Shown one piece after another: positions 43,660-54,568 of a stretch of DNA of 64,000 nucleotides (the first letter of the stretch is position 1; each line of letters opens with the position of its first letter). The DNA comes from Mastigamoeba balamuthi (lineage: Eukaryota; Evosea; Mastigamoebida; Mastigamoebidae): contig CACRSC010000039.1 in NCBI GenBank assembly GCA_902651635.1, forward strand, positions 224,072-288,071, given 5' to 3'. The notes beneath the pieces are model-generated. The model was given only the letters and a program-made list of their open reading frames with translations, searched no databases and was not told the DNA's origin. The translations under genes and the position numbers were made by a program.

Positions 43660-44399
43660 CTTTCAGCAGACACACTGGGAGGCACATCCAAGATGAGGCA
43701 GTGCCTGATCCCTGTGTAATGGAGTGGTCGACCTGAGTACCCAGTTGTCTCATTATGACGTTCCTGTTTCCTGTGAACGTATTGATCAGTTCTCTGCACA
43801 CAATATGAACAACCGACCTTTGCAACTCAGCAGTCCACTTATTGACACAGAGTACATGTATCATTCTGCTAGTTGTCGCACATTAGTTACGGAGGTGAAG
43901 GACTTCTGAGCACCATGTTAAGTCTTATAGTATTATAGTAGATACGTACATTACCAGAGAATGAGGAAGCATTGGCCAACGAGGATTAAGAAGAAATCAA
44001 GAACTGGTTGGGCACTTGAATTGTCCGCAGGTGTCATGAGTTGTCTCACCAAGGTCTGATGCTCGCATGACATCATAGGCAAATGACAAGGGGCCTAGTG
44101 GTAATTGGCTAAAGGGGTCCACAGAATGGTCAATCCCAGTCCTAACAGCCCTGAACCCTGATGTACACACCCCGAATACATCAATTACATAGTGCTCAGA
44201 GAAAGGACTGGCAAGCTCACCTTTCGTGGCATTCCAGCGAAAGAGCAGTGGAGGAAAGGAAGAAGATAGAGATCCAGGGCATTTTTGCATATGCACAGAG
44301 TAGATAGAAAGCAAATGATATGCTAAAATTAGTCATATTAAGGGGAAGTCCCAACATTTTTTGCATGTCCAACCCACAAATAAAAGACAAGTTTGGGTT
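43660..44399. other. Intergenic, AT-richer, nothing recognised
   Basis: No supported gene. Base composition starts to resemble the decayed element beyond. Confidence 0.4.
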
Positions 44400-45710
44400 G
44401 CTTCTTGTTATTTTGGGCACAGTAACCCCCGTTTTTACAAATTGTTAAGGGCTAAAATGAATGTAGTAAGGCACTGATGCTGCTTCTCAGAGTTCTGCCA
44501 TGCAGAACCCAGTGATTTCCACTTGCCCTTGACCACACTGAATGGGCTCTCAACCCAGCCGTGGATGTCTGTGATTGCCTCGTTCTGGCAATGCTTGCAT
44601 GCCAGCAGTTCAACAAGAGCGTCATAGCCATGCTTTTCAGTGGGATGAGCAATCATGTAGAAAAGTCTGTCTCAAACTCGTACTGGTGGTCCAAAACCCA
44701 GTGACTGTCATACATCATGGGGAAACTGGGCCCCCGATATGCATATGACCTTGCCCTGAGTGTCTGTGATGAACAAGTGACAGTATGCCAGTACAATCTC
44801 CTTATTCGACCAGTTATCAGCCTTCTTCACATTGTGCTAGTTTATGGGTGAAATGATGAAATAACGGGGTTGCACAGAGGCTTTTGGCAAAAAAGTTGAG
44901 TCGTACATCACCAAAATATCTGCGTGTCTGCACTTTGAATCTTCATTCCGGACTTTTTTGACCAACTCGCCCCCTGATTTTGGGGTTAAAAGTTCATTGC
45001 TTGTAGCCGCCAACCAGAAGGCTCCAGAAAAGGCTGTGAAGGGAAACAGCACACCCAAGCAGCAGACATGCCTTGGTACCAAGGACGACCTCCTACCTCT
45101 CTTCCAGCTCTCACCATACCCATTTTGACCCAACTATTTTTGTCAAAACGCCCCACAACCCCTCCCCTTTGTAAGATGGGAAAAAAAGTCCATAACCATT
45201 TCGTATCAACTTTTTTGATTGAAACAAAACCCGCAACCCCGTTAATTAAAGGGGAAAAGTTGAGGGCAGTGCAAGTCACGGGAGTCAAGAAGGAGATTTG
45301 GAGGGTTTTCTTCCATGGTGTGTGATTCCTTGGACATCTTTACGTGGTCCTGATACATGCTGGTGGCCAGATACGCACAGTCCCAGTTGGAGATACCTTG
45401 CAGAGGACACACTGGTTGTGTAAGATCAACTTGATGGACTCTAACACGAACTTGCTCTGATGCTAAGATCAACCACAATGCCAGAGGCAGTGATGTCCTT
45501 GAAAAGGGTACACTTGCATATGAAGTCCCGTGGCATTACTTTCCCCCCCATAGGCACTCCCGCTTGAACAGTGAGTTCGTCAACGTGTTTTGTTTGGCAC
45601 CACTGGGCACAGACGGTCTTTGAGTGTAGGAAACATGAGAACCATGGGGTTCGTGCTGTGCAGAGAAAATTAAAATTCACCCCCAAAATAGAACGATTCA
45701 TGGGGTTAAG
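44400..45710 (-). mobile_element. Decayed DDE DNA transposon region
   Basis: Minus-strand frames separated by many stops include GWVESPFSVVKGKWKSLGSA, like the catalytic-Glu region of DDE transposases. Upstream of it, HLFITDTQGKVICISG resembles the second-Asp region. The stretch is AT-rich and interrupted throughout. No clear terminal repeats were found. It differs from the element at 39249. Confidence 0.5.
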
Positions 45711-45726
45711 AATCTCGAAAAAATGG

Positions 45727-45900
45727 GATTAACCCTCATTCATCATGACCGTGTCCACGATGACCACTACCACAACCACGATTACAGCCACGACCACAAT
45801 CACTACCACATTCACACGGTCACGATCACCACTACCACAACCATAATCACAACAGTAATGACTGAACATGGCCATGATCATGATAGCCACCAGAGCGGCA
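45727..45900 (+). repeat. CAC/CAT-rich low-complexity tract
   Basis: Imperfect CCAC and CACAAC units encode a His-rich frame (HHDRVHDDHYHNHDYSHDHN), but with no start context, partner exons or conserved flank. Treated as simple sequence. Confidence 0.6.
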
Positions 45901-46415
45901 GGGGAGAAGTACTCTTACAGGGGCAGTGTACTTGGCTATTCGAATGGAGCAATAAGGGCCGAATTGGAGGTGAAATGTCGGCTATGCGAGGCTGGAAAAG
46001 CCCTGGACGATTCGTAGTGCCAACGGGAGTTTAGAGTACTCTCATTTCGGCCAATCCCACCACTCGTCCTCCCCCCGCCAGCTTCTCTCAAATATCGCCA
46101 GGGCCTGGTGCAATGCGGTGGGGCTTCGCCCTCCCCGGGACCTGGGACGACTGCCTTCGCGAGAAAAACTACGGGACCTGCAGTTACCCGACTGTGAGCT
46201 GCCTGGTTCGCAGTGCCATGCTAAGGCTCTGTCCATAGACCCCACACCCACTCGTGCCATGACCCAGGTGCTTGACCACTCGCAGACGATGGCTGATTTG
46301 GAGACAACTTGAATTGCACACGGGGGAAAGAGCAATTGACACGTGCAGACAGACAGACGCGGCTGCTGTTGCCTCGCTTGTGCTCGGTTCATAGGCTGGC
46401 TGCCGTCGGCGCGCC
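45901..46415. other. Intergenic, downstream of the GTPase gene
   Basis: No supported gene. It probably includes the 3' untranslated region of the minus-strand GTPase gene. Confidence 0.4.
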
Positions 46416-47847
46416 TCAGCTCTTGTCCGTCTCGAACGCGCGCGCGACGACGCTGGCCACGGCAGCCCTCACCGACTCTGCGGACCGCGCGTCGGCCTCT
46501 GCGTACATGTCGAACCCCACCGCCTTGGCTGCCGCGCTGCCCTCCTCCTCGCTCACAGCCCTCTCCCCGGGCACCACGTTGGCCACCAGTGCCATCACCG
46601 GCATCGCCTGCGCAAAGTGCGCCACGTCAGAAATGACGCGGTGCGTGTGAATCTCGATAGATCTTGAAAAGTAGGGGGGCGGTGGTGCCTTGCGGGCTGC
46701 GGTGCGGGGCACGGAGCTCTCCCGGGCCTCGGCGAGCCACCGCGAGGCCGAGTCGAGCGAGGCGCGCGAGCCCGTGGAGAAGACGACGGCGACGGCGTCG
46801 GCCGAGCGGTAGTTGGAGCGCGAGCGGCCGGCAGCTGTGCTCGAGTCCCAGATCTTCACCTTGACGTTGGCCCTCTTCTGCGCCTTCTGCCCCGCGTGCG
46901 TCGTCACCAGCACCACGCGCGAGTCCGTGGCCGTCGCCAGGCTCCCGGGCGCTGCGGTGCTCCCGTGCCCCAGCGGCGCCGTCTCGTACACAAACGCGTT
47001 GTAGAGCGCGGTCTGGGGAGGTTTGTTTTGGCGGGTGAGGTTGGGAGAGTCAATTGACCTCGGCGTGTGGGCGGCGTTGCGGGCCAACAGAAGACCGATT
47101 GTGGAGCAGCCCAAAAGCGATGTAACGTGAGTGCGCCCCGGCATGCCGGCTCTCAGGGTTGCCGCGCAGCGTGAATGAGACAGAGAGAGAGCAATCAACT
47201 GATTGTTGTGTTACCGCGGCACATTTGCACTCGGCGCTGCGACACAGTGCAGCCCACTCGCTGGGTGGCGGGGGGTGCGAGGAACGGCCGAACCCCACAG
47301 TCTCGGGTTGCCACGAGAGTGCATGACGCGTTGCACTTGATGTGAATTCAATCCAATTGAGCAATAAGCCAATTACAGGAGGGTATTTTCCCCTTCCCAC
47401 ACCGGGCATTTCGGCATTTCTGGTGCCGAGATGCGAGCGAGAGAGCGGCCACATTTCCGGCACACCGCCTCAGCCGGCGCAGCGAGTACAATTGACTTGG
47501 GCCGCGCAGGGCAGAGCGGCCCAGCAGCGCATTATTGTGATAACCGCCAGGGGGGCACAAACGAGAAGTGAAACCGCGGAACCGGGACCGAACCTTGCCG
47601 ACGCCCGAGTCGCCCACGGCGAGGACCTTGACGACGCGGCCGTACTCGGGGATGATGGCGTCCTCTGCGCAGGGCACGGCGGGGCCTGCGGGGCCGCGCG
47701 GGGCCGCGGGGAGGAGGGGGCACGGGGGGCGACGCCCTCGGCGCAGGCGCGGTCGATCTCCGCGAGGCTCTCGTGCAGCGTGATGCCCTTGCTCCGCTGG
47801 TAGTTGGTCTCGAACAGGCCCCACGGCTTCTGCTGCTGCTCGGCCAT
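46416..47847 (-). CDS. Divergent Ras/Rab-like small GTPase
   Basis: Three exons (starting 47847, MAEQQQKPWGLFETNYQRSK). Exon 2 supplies the P-loop VLAVGDSGVGK. Exon 3 begins TALYNAFVYETAP after an intron of about 580 nt that is rich in CAATTG words. Switch II is VKIWDSSTAAGRSRSNYRSA, where WDTAGQE would be expected, followed by a normal beta-4 ADAVAVVFS. The NKxD guanine-specificity motif is replaced by VANV (MALVANVVPG). The C-terminus (FETDKS) lacks prenylation cysteines. It therefore resembles Rab/RabL-type GTPases by fold, but probably binds guanine nucleotide unusually or not at all, and is not lipid-anchored. About 250 residues, including an extra N-terminal segment of about 40. Confidence 0.72.
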
Positions 47848-48345
47848 AGCTCTTGATGCTGCGGGACTGACTGGGCGGTCTGCGTGCCACAACCGTCACA
47901 ACGGTGGATTTTTTCGAGATATTTTCCCGGGAAGAGACGTCACAAGTTTGTCGCTGGAGATTTCCCGGAATCTGATAGCCACGGGATACGTGCGTCATCT
48001 CTCTCCTTTCGCCGAAATCCCGGCAACGGGGTCCAGAGGGAAACAAAAGACCAGGTTTGTTTTTGGATGGAGTCATTATTCGTATAGCTTCTGGCTTGGG
48101 GTCGGTTCTTTCGGGGGAGGAGATTGTGACGACGCGCTCGCATGGTTTGGAATGAATGACTGGAGTGGAGATTTCAACTCGGAGGGAACGCGCGGGGGGT
48201 CGAAAAGATCAGGTTGGCGATCTTTCTCCCCCGCGCTGACGTGGCGGGAGGCGCCGAGATCTGCGGCGGCCGCGCGATGGGCGTGTGCCCGTGCGCTGCC
48301 ACTGCGGGCCCAGGCAGCTACCCCGCCCCGCTCTCGCACGCGCGC
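47848..48345. promoter_or_regulatory. Upstream region of the GTPase gene
   Basis: About 500 bp between the GTPase start and the end of the next minus-strand gene. No additional gene or clear motif. Confidence 0.4.
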
Positions 48346-48915
48346 TTACTGGCGGGCGCGGAAGCAGTCGCGGCACTGCAGAGGGAGGTGTGAACAATTA
48401 CGTCAGCAGCTGCTTTTCCTCGCGCGGATCGGAAAAAGGATCTCGAAAATGGAAAAATGGGGGCGGTGGGGGGCTGAGGGCAGCGGCGGCGTACGTAGAC
48501 GGGGCGGTCGTCGCGGGGCTGGAAGGGGATCTGGGTGGGCTGCTGGCACTGGGCGCAGGTGGCCGGGTACATCTGGCGGGGGCCCTGGTTGCCCTGGGGG
48601 GCACCACGGCGGTCGCCCTGGGGCGCGCCACCGCGGCGCTGCTGGCGGCACTCACGGCAGCGCTTGGGGTCGCCGAAGCCGCGCGACTGTAAACCGAGCA
48701 GAGACGCACGTTTGAGTCGCAAAATTCGTCGCGAGTGTGTGGGGTGCAGCAGCAAGCAGCAGAAATTTCCCGATGAATATCGAGATCTCTCTGTGCGGCG
48801 CTGGGGGACGGGCGGGGCGCACGGCGTAGAACTCCTGCTCCGAGACGGAGAACTCGAACGTCTGGTGGCAGTCGAGGCACTCGATGTTCTTGGGGGCAGT
48901 GGCGGGGGCGGCCAT
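48346..48915 (-). CDS. Small bacterial-type zinc-ribbon protein
   Basis: Three exons (48915-48823, 48686-48495, 48375-48346) with exact phases give 104 residues. Four CxxC pairs lie at residues 13/16, 41/44, 75/78 and 96/99: IECLDCHQTFEFSVSEQEFY, RGFGDPKRCREC, YPATCAQCQQPTQIPFQP and PVYCRDC. This matches the CxxC-x17-CxxC zinc-ribbon family best known from bacteria, where C-x-x-C...EQEFYA(S)KGF...RC..CR is joined to A.C..C....VPF.P...PVYC..C. Each pair of CxxC motifs should bind one zinc ion. Its molecular function is unknown. The last exon encodes only nine residues but supplies the final CxxC, which strongly supports the splice model. Confidence 0.88.
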
Positions 48916-49262
48916 TTCTGGTGTGGGGTGGAGACGCGTGTCTAACAGACAGAAGCTACAAAAAAGAAAGACCCCAAAACACCGGTTGACGTCATTGATG
49001 ACCGCAGCCCAGATTTAGGTGCAGTGTCCACACCACGCACGGCGGCGCGGATCTTTCCGGACATTTTCCCCACCCCAGCTTCGGCAGTCCCACGGGCCCC
49101 CCCCGGACGCCGCTCGAGCCGCTGCCGCACGATCGCGCGCGAGCCCGGGCACGCTCGCCGGACGTACTCATGAAAATGTCAGGATTTTCTCTGCTGGATT
49201 CACCGGAGCAGAGAGAGAATCCGGGATCTCGGCGGATCTATTTTTAGCGTCGGGATCGGCTG
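48916..49262. promoter_or_regulatory. Divergent intergenic region
   Basis: 347 bp between the divergent starts of the zinc-ribbon and adenylate kinase genes. No shared family A motif is present. Confidence 0.4.
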
Positions 49263-50999
49263 ATGATGCAGGGCCCTGAGAGCGAGGAGGCCTGTGCGTA
49301 TGCAGAGGAGCACGACCTGCCCTCGCTGTTCCGCTCGGCCCTCGAGCACCTGCTGCTGCGCAAGCCCGAGGACCCCGTGACGTTCCTCGTCAACGCGCTG
49401 GCTGCGCCCTCGGTCCCCAAGTTCGCCATCGTCGGCCCCCCGGGCAGCGGCAAGGTCGCTCTCCATCGCTCTCCCACCTCTCCAGCTCACCCTTAACACA
49501 CAGAGGACGCAGGCGGACCTCATCTCCCGCAAATTCGGTGTGGTCCGCCTGAGGGTACAAAATCAGTTGATTATTTGCCCCCAGCGTGAACAAAGCTCAT
49601 AGAAAAGAGATAGGCGTCGGATGTCGTGCGGGCGGCGACCAAGACGGGGTCCAGGCTCGGCAGGCAGATCGCGGGGGCCCTGTCGGCGGGGCTGGTGGTG
49701 CCGGACGACCTCGTGGCCGAGGCGGTGGCCGTGCGAGCGGAGGCGCCCGACTGCACAGCCCGCGGGTGGCTCCTCGAGGGCTTCCCGCTCACGCGCTCCC
49801 AGGCCCACGCCCTGCAGGCACCTCGCAGACACCCCGCCCGACACTGACGAGCACGCGACAGTCGGTGGGCGTGATGCCGTCCAAGTTCGTTGTGCTCGAG
49901 CTCAACGACGACGAGTGCAAGCGGAGAATACGCGGGCGCAGAGTCGACGGCAAGACGGGCGCGCTGTACCACACGGCCAGCATGCCGCCGGACCAGGAGG
50001 TGCTGGACCGCCTCATCCAGCTGTGCGCAAGGGCCCTTCCAGCAGGCGAGTAGGAGGCTCACGACGGGGCTGGGCGCTCGCAGGCCCGGGGACGAGGAGC
50101 GCGAGGTCGAGAGGCGGGTCGAGGCGTACCACAGGAACATCGCGGGCGTGTCGGTGGCGTTCCGGCCCATCGCCCGGTGCTTCGACGCCAGCAGGCCCGT
50201 GCACGAGGTCCGTGCACCCCTCGGGGACGCGTCGCGGGTCGCACTGACGGGGCTCACAGGTGTTCGCGGAGGTCTGCGGGTACCTGTGCGAGGCAGAGCC
50301 GCCGGGGACGAGCATCGTGCGGACGCCGCCGAGGGTCGTCATCGTGGCGCCGCCCGGGGCGGGCGGGAAGAGCTTCGCGAGGAGGCTGGCGGAGCACCTC
50401 GGGGCCGTGCCGCTGTCGATGGTCGACCTGCTCAAGGAGTCGATCGAGGCGCACACGGCGACGAGCGTCGTCATCTGGGACCACATGCGCACGTTCACGC
50501 TGGTCCCCGACGAGATCCTGCTCTCGATCCTCTTCACCAAGCTCAAGACGCTGCAGTGCCGGCACTGCGGCTACGTGCTCGTCAAGTACCCGCGGACGCG
50601 GCGGCAGGCCCAGCAGCTGTTCCTCGCCGCGGGCTGCGCCCCCAACAGGGTCGTGGTCGTCGACGTTCCCGAGGAGCTCAGCCAGCAGAGGCTCCTCTCG
50701 AGGCGCCACGACTCGGAGACGGGCGCCAAGCACAACCTGCTCGAGGGCCCGTCGCCCGACCCCGAGGTCCTCGCGAGGTGAGGAGCGCCCACAGCTCTGT
50801 GGCCCCTGGCTGACTGAGACAAACCAGGTTGGTGGCCAAGGACGAGGACAAGCCCGCGTGCGTGAGCAGGAGGCTGGGCACGTACAGGGCCTGCCTGCAG
50901 GACATCGCCCCCGAGTTCGAGGGCATCGCGCAGCACGTCGACGGCTCGCGCTCGTTCGACAGCGTCTACGCCGACATTGTGAGGCTGATCGGGCTGTAG
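49263..50999 (+). CDS. AK8: Adenylate kinase 8 (two kinase domains)
   Basis: Seven exons (49263-49454, 49504-49554, 49614-49817, 49862-50022, 50084-50207, 50260-50777, 50828-50999) encode 473 residues, close to the 479 of human AK8. The N-terminus (LFRSALEHLLLRKPEDPVTF) matches the AK8 docking helix before the first domain. Domain 1 has FAIVGPPGSGKRTQAD, LLEGFPLTRSQAHAL and VEAYHRN. Domain 2 has VVIVAPPGAGGKSFARR, an unusual P-loop with an extra Gly, and NRVVVVDVPEEL. The enzyme interconverts ATP, AMP and ADP and is associated with cilia in animals, so it suggests a flagellated organism. Intron 3 (49818-49861, only 44 nt) begins with GC (CTGCAG|GCACC), a GC-AG intron fixed by phase and homology. 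Confidence 0.9.
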
Positions 51000-51441
51000 G
51001 CTGCAAAAACACGGCATACCTTTATTCCTGTAGTAGGGTCTTGCAAACTGGACCCCTCATCGCGCTGGCCGAGCCCTCGCTATGTGGCTGATGTGTTGGT
51101 GTTGTTGCAGAGAGGTTGTGGCTGTTACCACCGCTGCTGCAGATGCCTGCCGTTGACTTTGGCTACAAAGGGCCCTGCTACCCAAGCGCCCACCCGAACC
51201 CCGCGCTTACACATCAACAAACCCCTGCGTGCACAGTGCTTGCAGAGAGAAGCGTGAACGATGTTCAGCCTCTCCAAGGGAAAGAAAACTAACGCGTCTG
51301 TATTGGTGTGTATTGGGGGGTTCGTTCCTTTCAGAGTGTGCGCATTGCCGTTGCTGCTGCCGCTTTCCGCTGCCGTCTTGCGACGGCTAGAGGGCGCTTA
51401 GCTTACTAAACGAGCGAGACGCATCCGCGCGGGCCCGGCCA
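51000..51441. other. Convergent intergenic region
   Basis: About 440 bp between two convergent stop codons. Nothing recognised. Confidence 0.4.
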
Positions 51442-54148
51442 CTAGGGCTCCGCGAGGAACTCCTCGATGACGCGGCCGCGGAGCCGAGCGGGGCCCAGCG
51501 TGCCGCCCGCCAGCCGCACGAGCGTGGCGCCCACGTCCTCGAGGGCCGCTGCCTCGACGCTGGCGCCACGCCTGACGCCCGGCCCGTAGAGCACGGCGGG
51601 GACGAGCATGTTGTCGCTGCGCAGGCCGCCGTGGCCGCCCCTGTAGTTGCCCGTGAAGAGCTCAAAGTCGCCGCCAAAGTCGGAGCCCTCGCGCGAGAGC
51701 AGCACCACGTCGCCGCACGTCGCCGCGCGCGTGCGCACCAGCCGCCAGAGCCGCACGGCCCCGTACGGGTAGTAGGCGCCGGCCGTCGCGTTGAGCCACT
51801 GGGCGGCCGCCCGCCGCAGCGGCGCCTCGCCGGGGCGCAGCCCCAGCCGCATGGGGTCCCCGCCCCGCACNNNNNNNNNNNNNNNNNNNNNNNNNNNNNN
51901 NNNNNNNNNNNNNNNNNNNNNNNNNNNNNNNNNNNNNNNNNNNNNNNNNNNNNNNNNNNNNNNNNNNNNNNNNNNNNNNNNNNNNNNNNNNNNNNNNNNN
52001 NNNNNNNNNNNNNNNNNNNNNNNNNNNNNNNNNNNNNNNNNNNNNNNNNNNNNNNNNNNNNNNNNNNNNNNNNNNNNNNNNNNNNNNNNNNNNNNNNNNN
52101 NNNNNNNNNNNNNNNNNNNNNNNNNNNNNNNNNNNNNNNNNNNNNNNNNNNNNNNNNNNNNNNNNNNNNNNNNNNNNNNNNNNNNNNNNNNNNNNNNNNN
52201 NNNNNNNNNNNNNNNNNNNNNNNNNNNNNNNNNNNNNNNNNNNNNNNNNNNNNNNNNNNNNNNNNNNNNNNNNNNNNNNNNCTGACGCCCGGCCCGTAGA
52301 GCACGGCGGGGACGAGCATGTTGTCGCTGCGCAGGCCGCCGTGGCCGCCCCTGTAGTTGCCCGTGAAGAGCTCAAAGTCGCCGCCAAAGTCGTAGCCCTC
52401 GCGCGAGAGCAGCACCACGTCGCCGCACGTCGCCGCGCGCGTGCGCACCAGCCGCCAGAGCCGCACGGCCCCGTACGGGTAGTAGGCGCCGGCCGTCGCG
52501 TTGAGCCACTGGGCGGCCGCCCGCCGCAGCGGCGCCTCGCCGGGGCGCAGCCCCAGCCGCATGGGGTCCCCGCCCCGCACCACGCGGTACTCGACCGTCT
52601 CCCCGCCGTCGCCCGACGCCAGCTCGCCCTCGCCGCCCGCGTCCAGCACGCGGACGCTGCCCTCGGCGGGCCCGCGGAAGGCCACGAGCTCCACGCCCTC
52701 CATCTCAGCAAACTCGCGCGGCACGTCGACGACGACGCCGCCGCCGACGCGCGAGGGGTAGGCGCGCAGGAGGTCGTGGGGCAGGGGCAGGGGCTCCCAG
52801 CCGCGGGCGGGGTGGCGGAGGTAGACGTAGTCCATGAGGTTGCCGTTGATGCACTCGACGACGTCGTAGGCGCCGAACGAGGACAGCGGGGCGTCGAGGC
52901 GGCTCTTGAAGACGACGCTGGGGCCCCGGTACCCGCGCAGGCCGTGGCGCCGCTCGAGGGGCACCGTCACCTGCAGGTTGTGCCGCACCTCGGCCATGCC
53001 GTGGTCGCCGAAGATCAGGTAGAGGCGCTCCTGCTCCAGGCCCAGCCGCTTGCTCTCGGCCACGAAATCCCCGACTGGAGATACTCCGGTGAGTCACCGG
53101 CCCGCTTTGCCTGCGTTGACGCAGATGCGCACTGCTCTTGTCGATCGAGGGGACCATGTCGGCGAACCGCGGGCCCTCGCCGTACACGTGGTGGTAGCCG
53201 TCGAGCGAGGGGAACACCACGAGCTGCACCTTGGGCCTGTTCTGCAGGTCTGCACGGGGTGGTGAGGGACAGGAAACAGAAAGTGGGGAACCATTCGAAT
53301 CGGGGGTGATGTGTCTGGAAAGTGAAGGGAAACAGAAACACTGGATCGGGGAGAATTGAATTTGGATGAGTGACTGGACGTGGGTGTTCGTGTGGTGCGG
53401 GGCCCGCACAAACGCACCCTTCATGGCGACCGAGGCCGGCACGTCCGAGAGCTGCTCCCACGACGTGCAGACAAAGGGCGCGACGGTGCAGAGGAGCCTG
53501 TTCCACCAGATGTTGTCGTACTTGGACGTGATGAGCGGCCACGCCGGCTTGGCCTTGACGTGCGCCCCGCGGCCCATGTACGTCAGCACCGAGAGCCCGT
53601 GCTGCTCGCGGAACGACTCGAACAGCGTCGTCAGGTTCTCGCTGAGGTCCAGCTCCATGTTCACGTTGGGGGGCCCCACATACGTCCTGCGTGCGCGGCC
53701 GTGTGTCAGGGCGTGACTCAACGCAGGCATTTCCTGAAAAGAGGGGAAACCCCCAAACAAACCTGAACGGGCCGCTCGTGCGCCTGCGGTCCCACCAGCG
53801 CAGCCCCAGGACGCCAGAGTCGGCCGCGTCCTGCCCCGTGATGGCCGGGATGAAGGCGTAGCCCGTGATGCTGGGGAACGCGGTGACGGCCGAGCGGACG
53901 CTGGCGCCCTCGGCGGCCATGCGCTGGATATTGGGCGCGCGCCCCGCAGATATCGCGTCCTGCAGGAATCTCGTAGATACGCCGTCCAGCACGAAGATGG
54001 TCACGTAGGGCCCGCGCTCGGCGGGCGCCCCGACGCCGGCCGCGCGCGCCGAGCGGCGCGTGCTGAGCGAGAGGTACGCAAAGGTGCTGGCGAGCGTCAG
54101 GAGCGCCACCGCCAGCAGCGTGACGTAGCGCCTGCGCGTGCTGCCCAT
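51442..54148 (-). CDS. Membrane-anchored alkaline-phosphatase-superfamily phosphodiesterase
   Basis: Four exons (54148-53763, 53686-53418, 53249-53133, 53074-51442). It starts MGSTRRRYVTLLAVALLTLA, an N-terminal signal anchor. Catalytic-fold motifs follow: YVTIFVLDGVSTRFLQ (first metal Asp), AVTAFPSITGYAFIP (nucleophile region), FPSLDGYHHVYGEGP, and LIFGDHGMAEVRHN (metal-binding DHG). This is the type I phosphodiesterase/nucleotide pyrophosphatase branch, which also includes GPI ethanolamine-phosphate transferases. The active domain should face the lumen or outside. The substrate is unknown. The C-terminal part is interrupted by an assembly gap (51871-52281) flanked by 299-bp duplicate ends. 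Removing 51572-52281 would leave one continuous frame, so the gene is probably intact in reality. Confidence 0.8.
51871..52281. other. Assembly gap (N run) with duplicated edges
   Basis: 411 unknown bases. The 299 bp before the gap (51572-51870) and after it (52282-52580) are the same sequence with one difference (G at 51683, T at 52393). This is the signature of overlapping contig ends joined by a placeholder gap. Confidence 0.9.
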
Positions 54149-54568
54149 CGCGTCGCGGACCACGAGCTCGCACCTGCGCGCCCGGCCCCCGAGCAGTGTG
54201 TGGCGGCCCAGTCTTTCTCCCGCTTTGGGGCGGTGCACTCAACACGACCGGTTGAAGATTCAGTGACGCAAGCGGCCCCACCAGTGCACTTTTGGGGGCA
54301 AAGATATCCGGCAGGGGAAATCACCTTCTGCGAAAAAGTGCAGGGGCGCAGGGGATCTGATGTCATCTCCAGATTTTTGGGGTCTTGGGGTTGTTTGGGG
54401 GCCGGCTGGTTTTTTTTTTCAGTGCCTGTTGTTCCGCCGATAGCCTGACCCCGACCCCGGAGTGGCCCCGCTGCCGTCCCGCTGGAACGAACCACCCCGG
54501 ACACTTGTTGTTGTTGTTGTTGCTCGCGAGAGAAGCGGAGAGAACCGACAGAGAGCCGACAGAGAAGA
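54149..54568. promoter_or_regulatory. Divergent intergenic region
   Basis: 420 bp between the divergent phosphodiesterase and beta-propeller genes. It ends in a GTTGTTGTTGTTGTT tract near 54507 close to the plus-strand start. Confidence 0.4.

Noticed and set aside
45723-46034. Histidine-rich small protein
   Set aside because: The frame is produced by a CAC/CAT simple repeat, with no conserved flank or splice partner.
50023-50083. Stop codon ending AK8 domain 1 near 50052
   Set aside because: A 61-nt GT-AG intron removes it in phase and joins RLIQL to PGDEEREVERRVEAYHRN, matching AK8 proteins.
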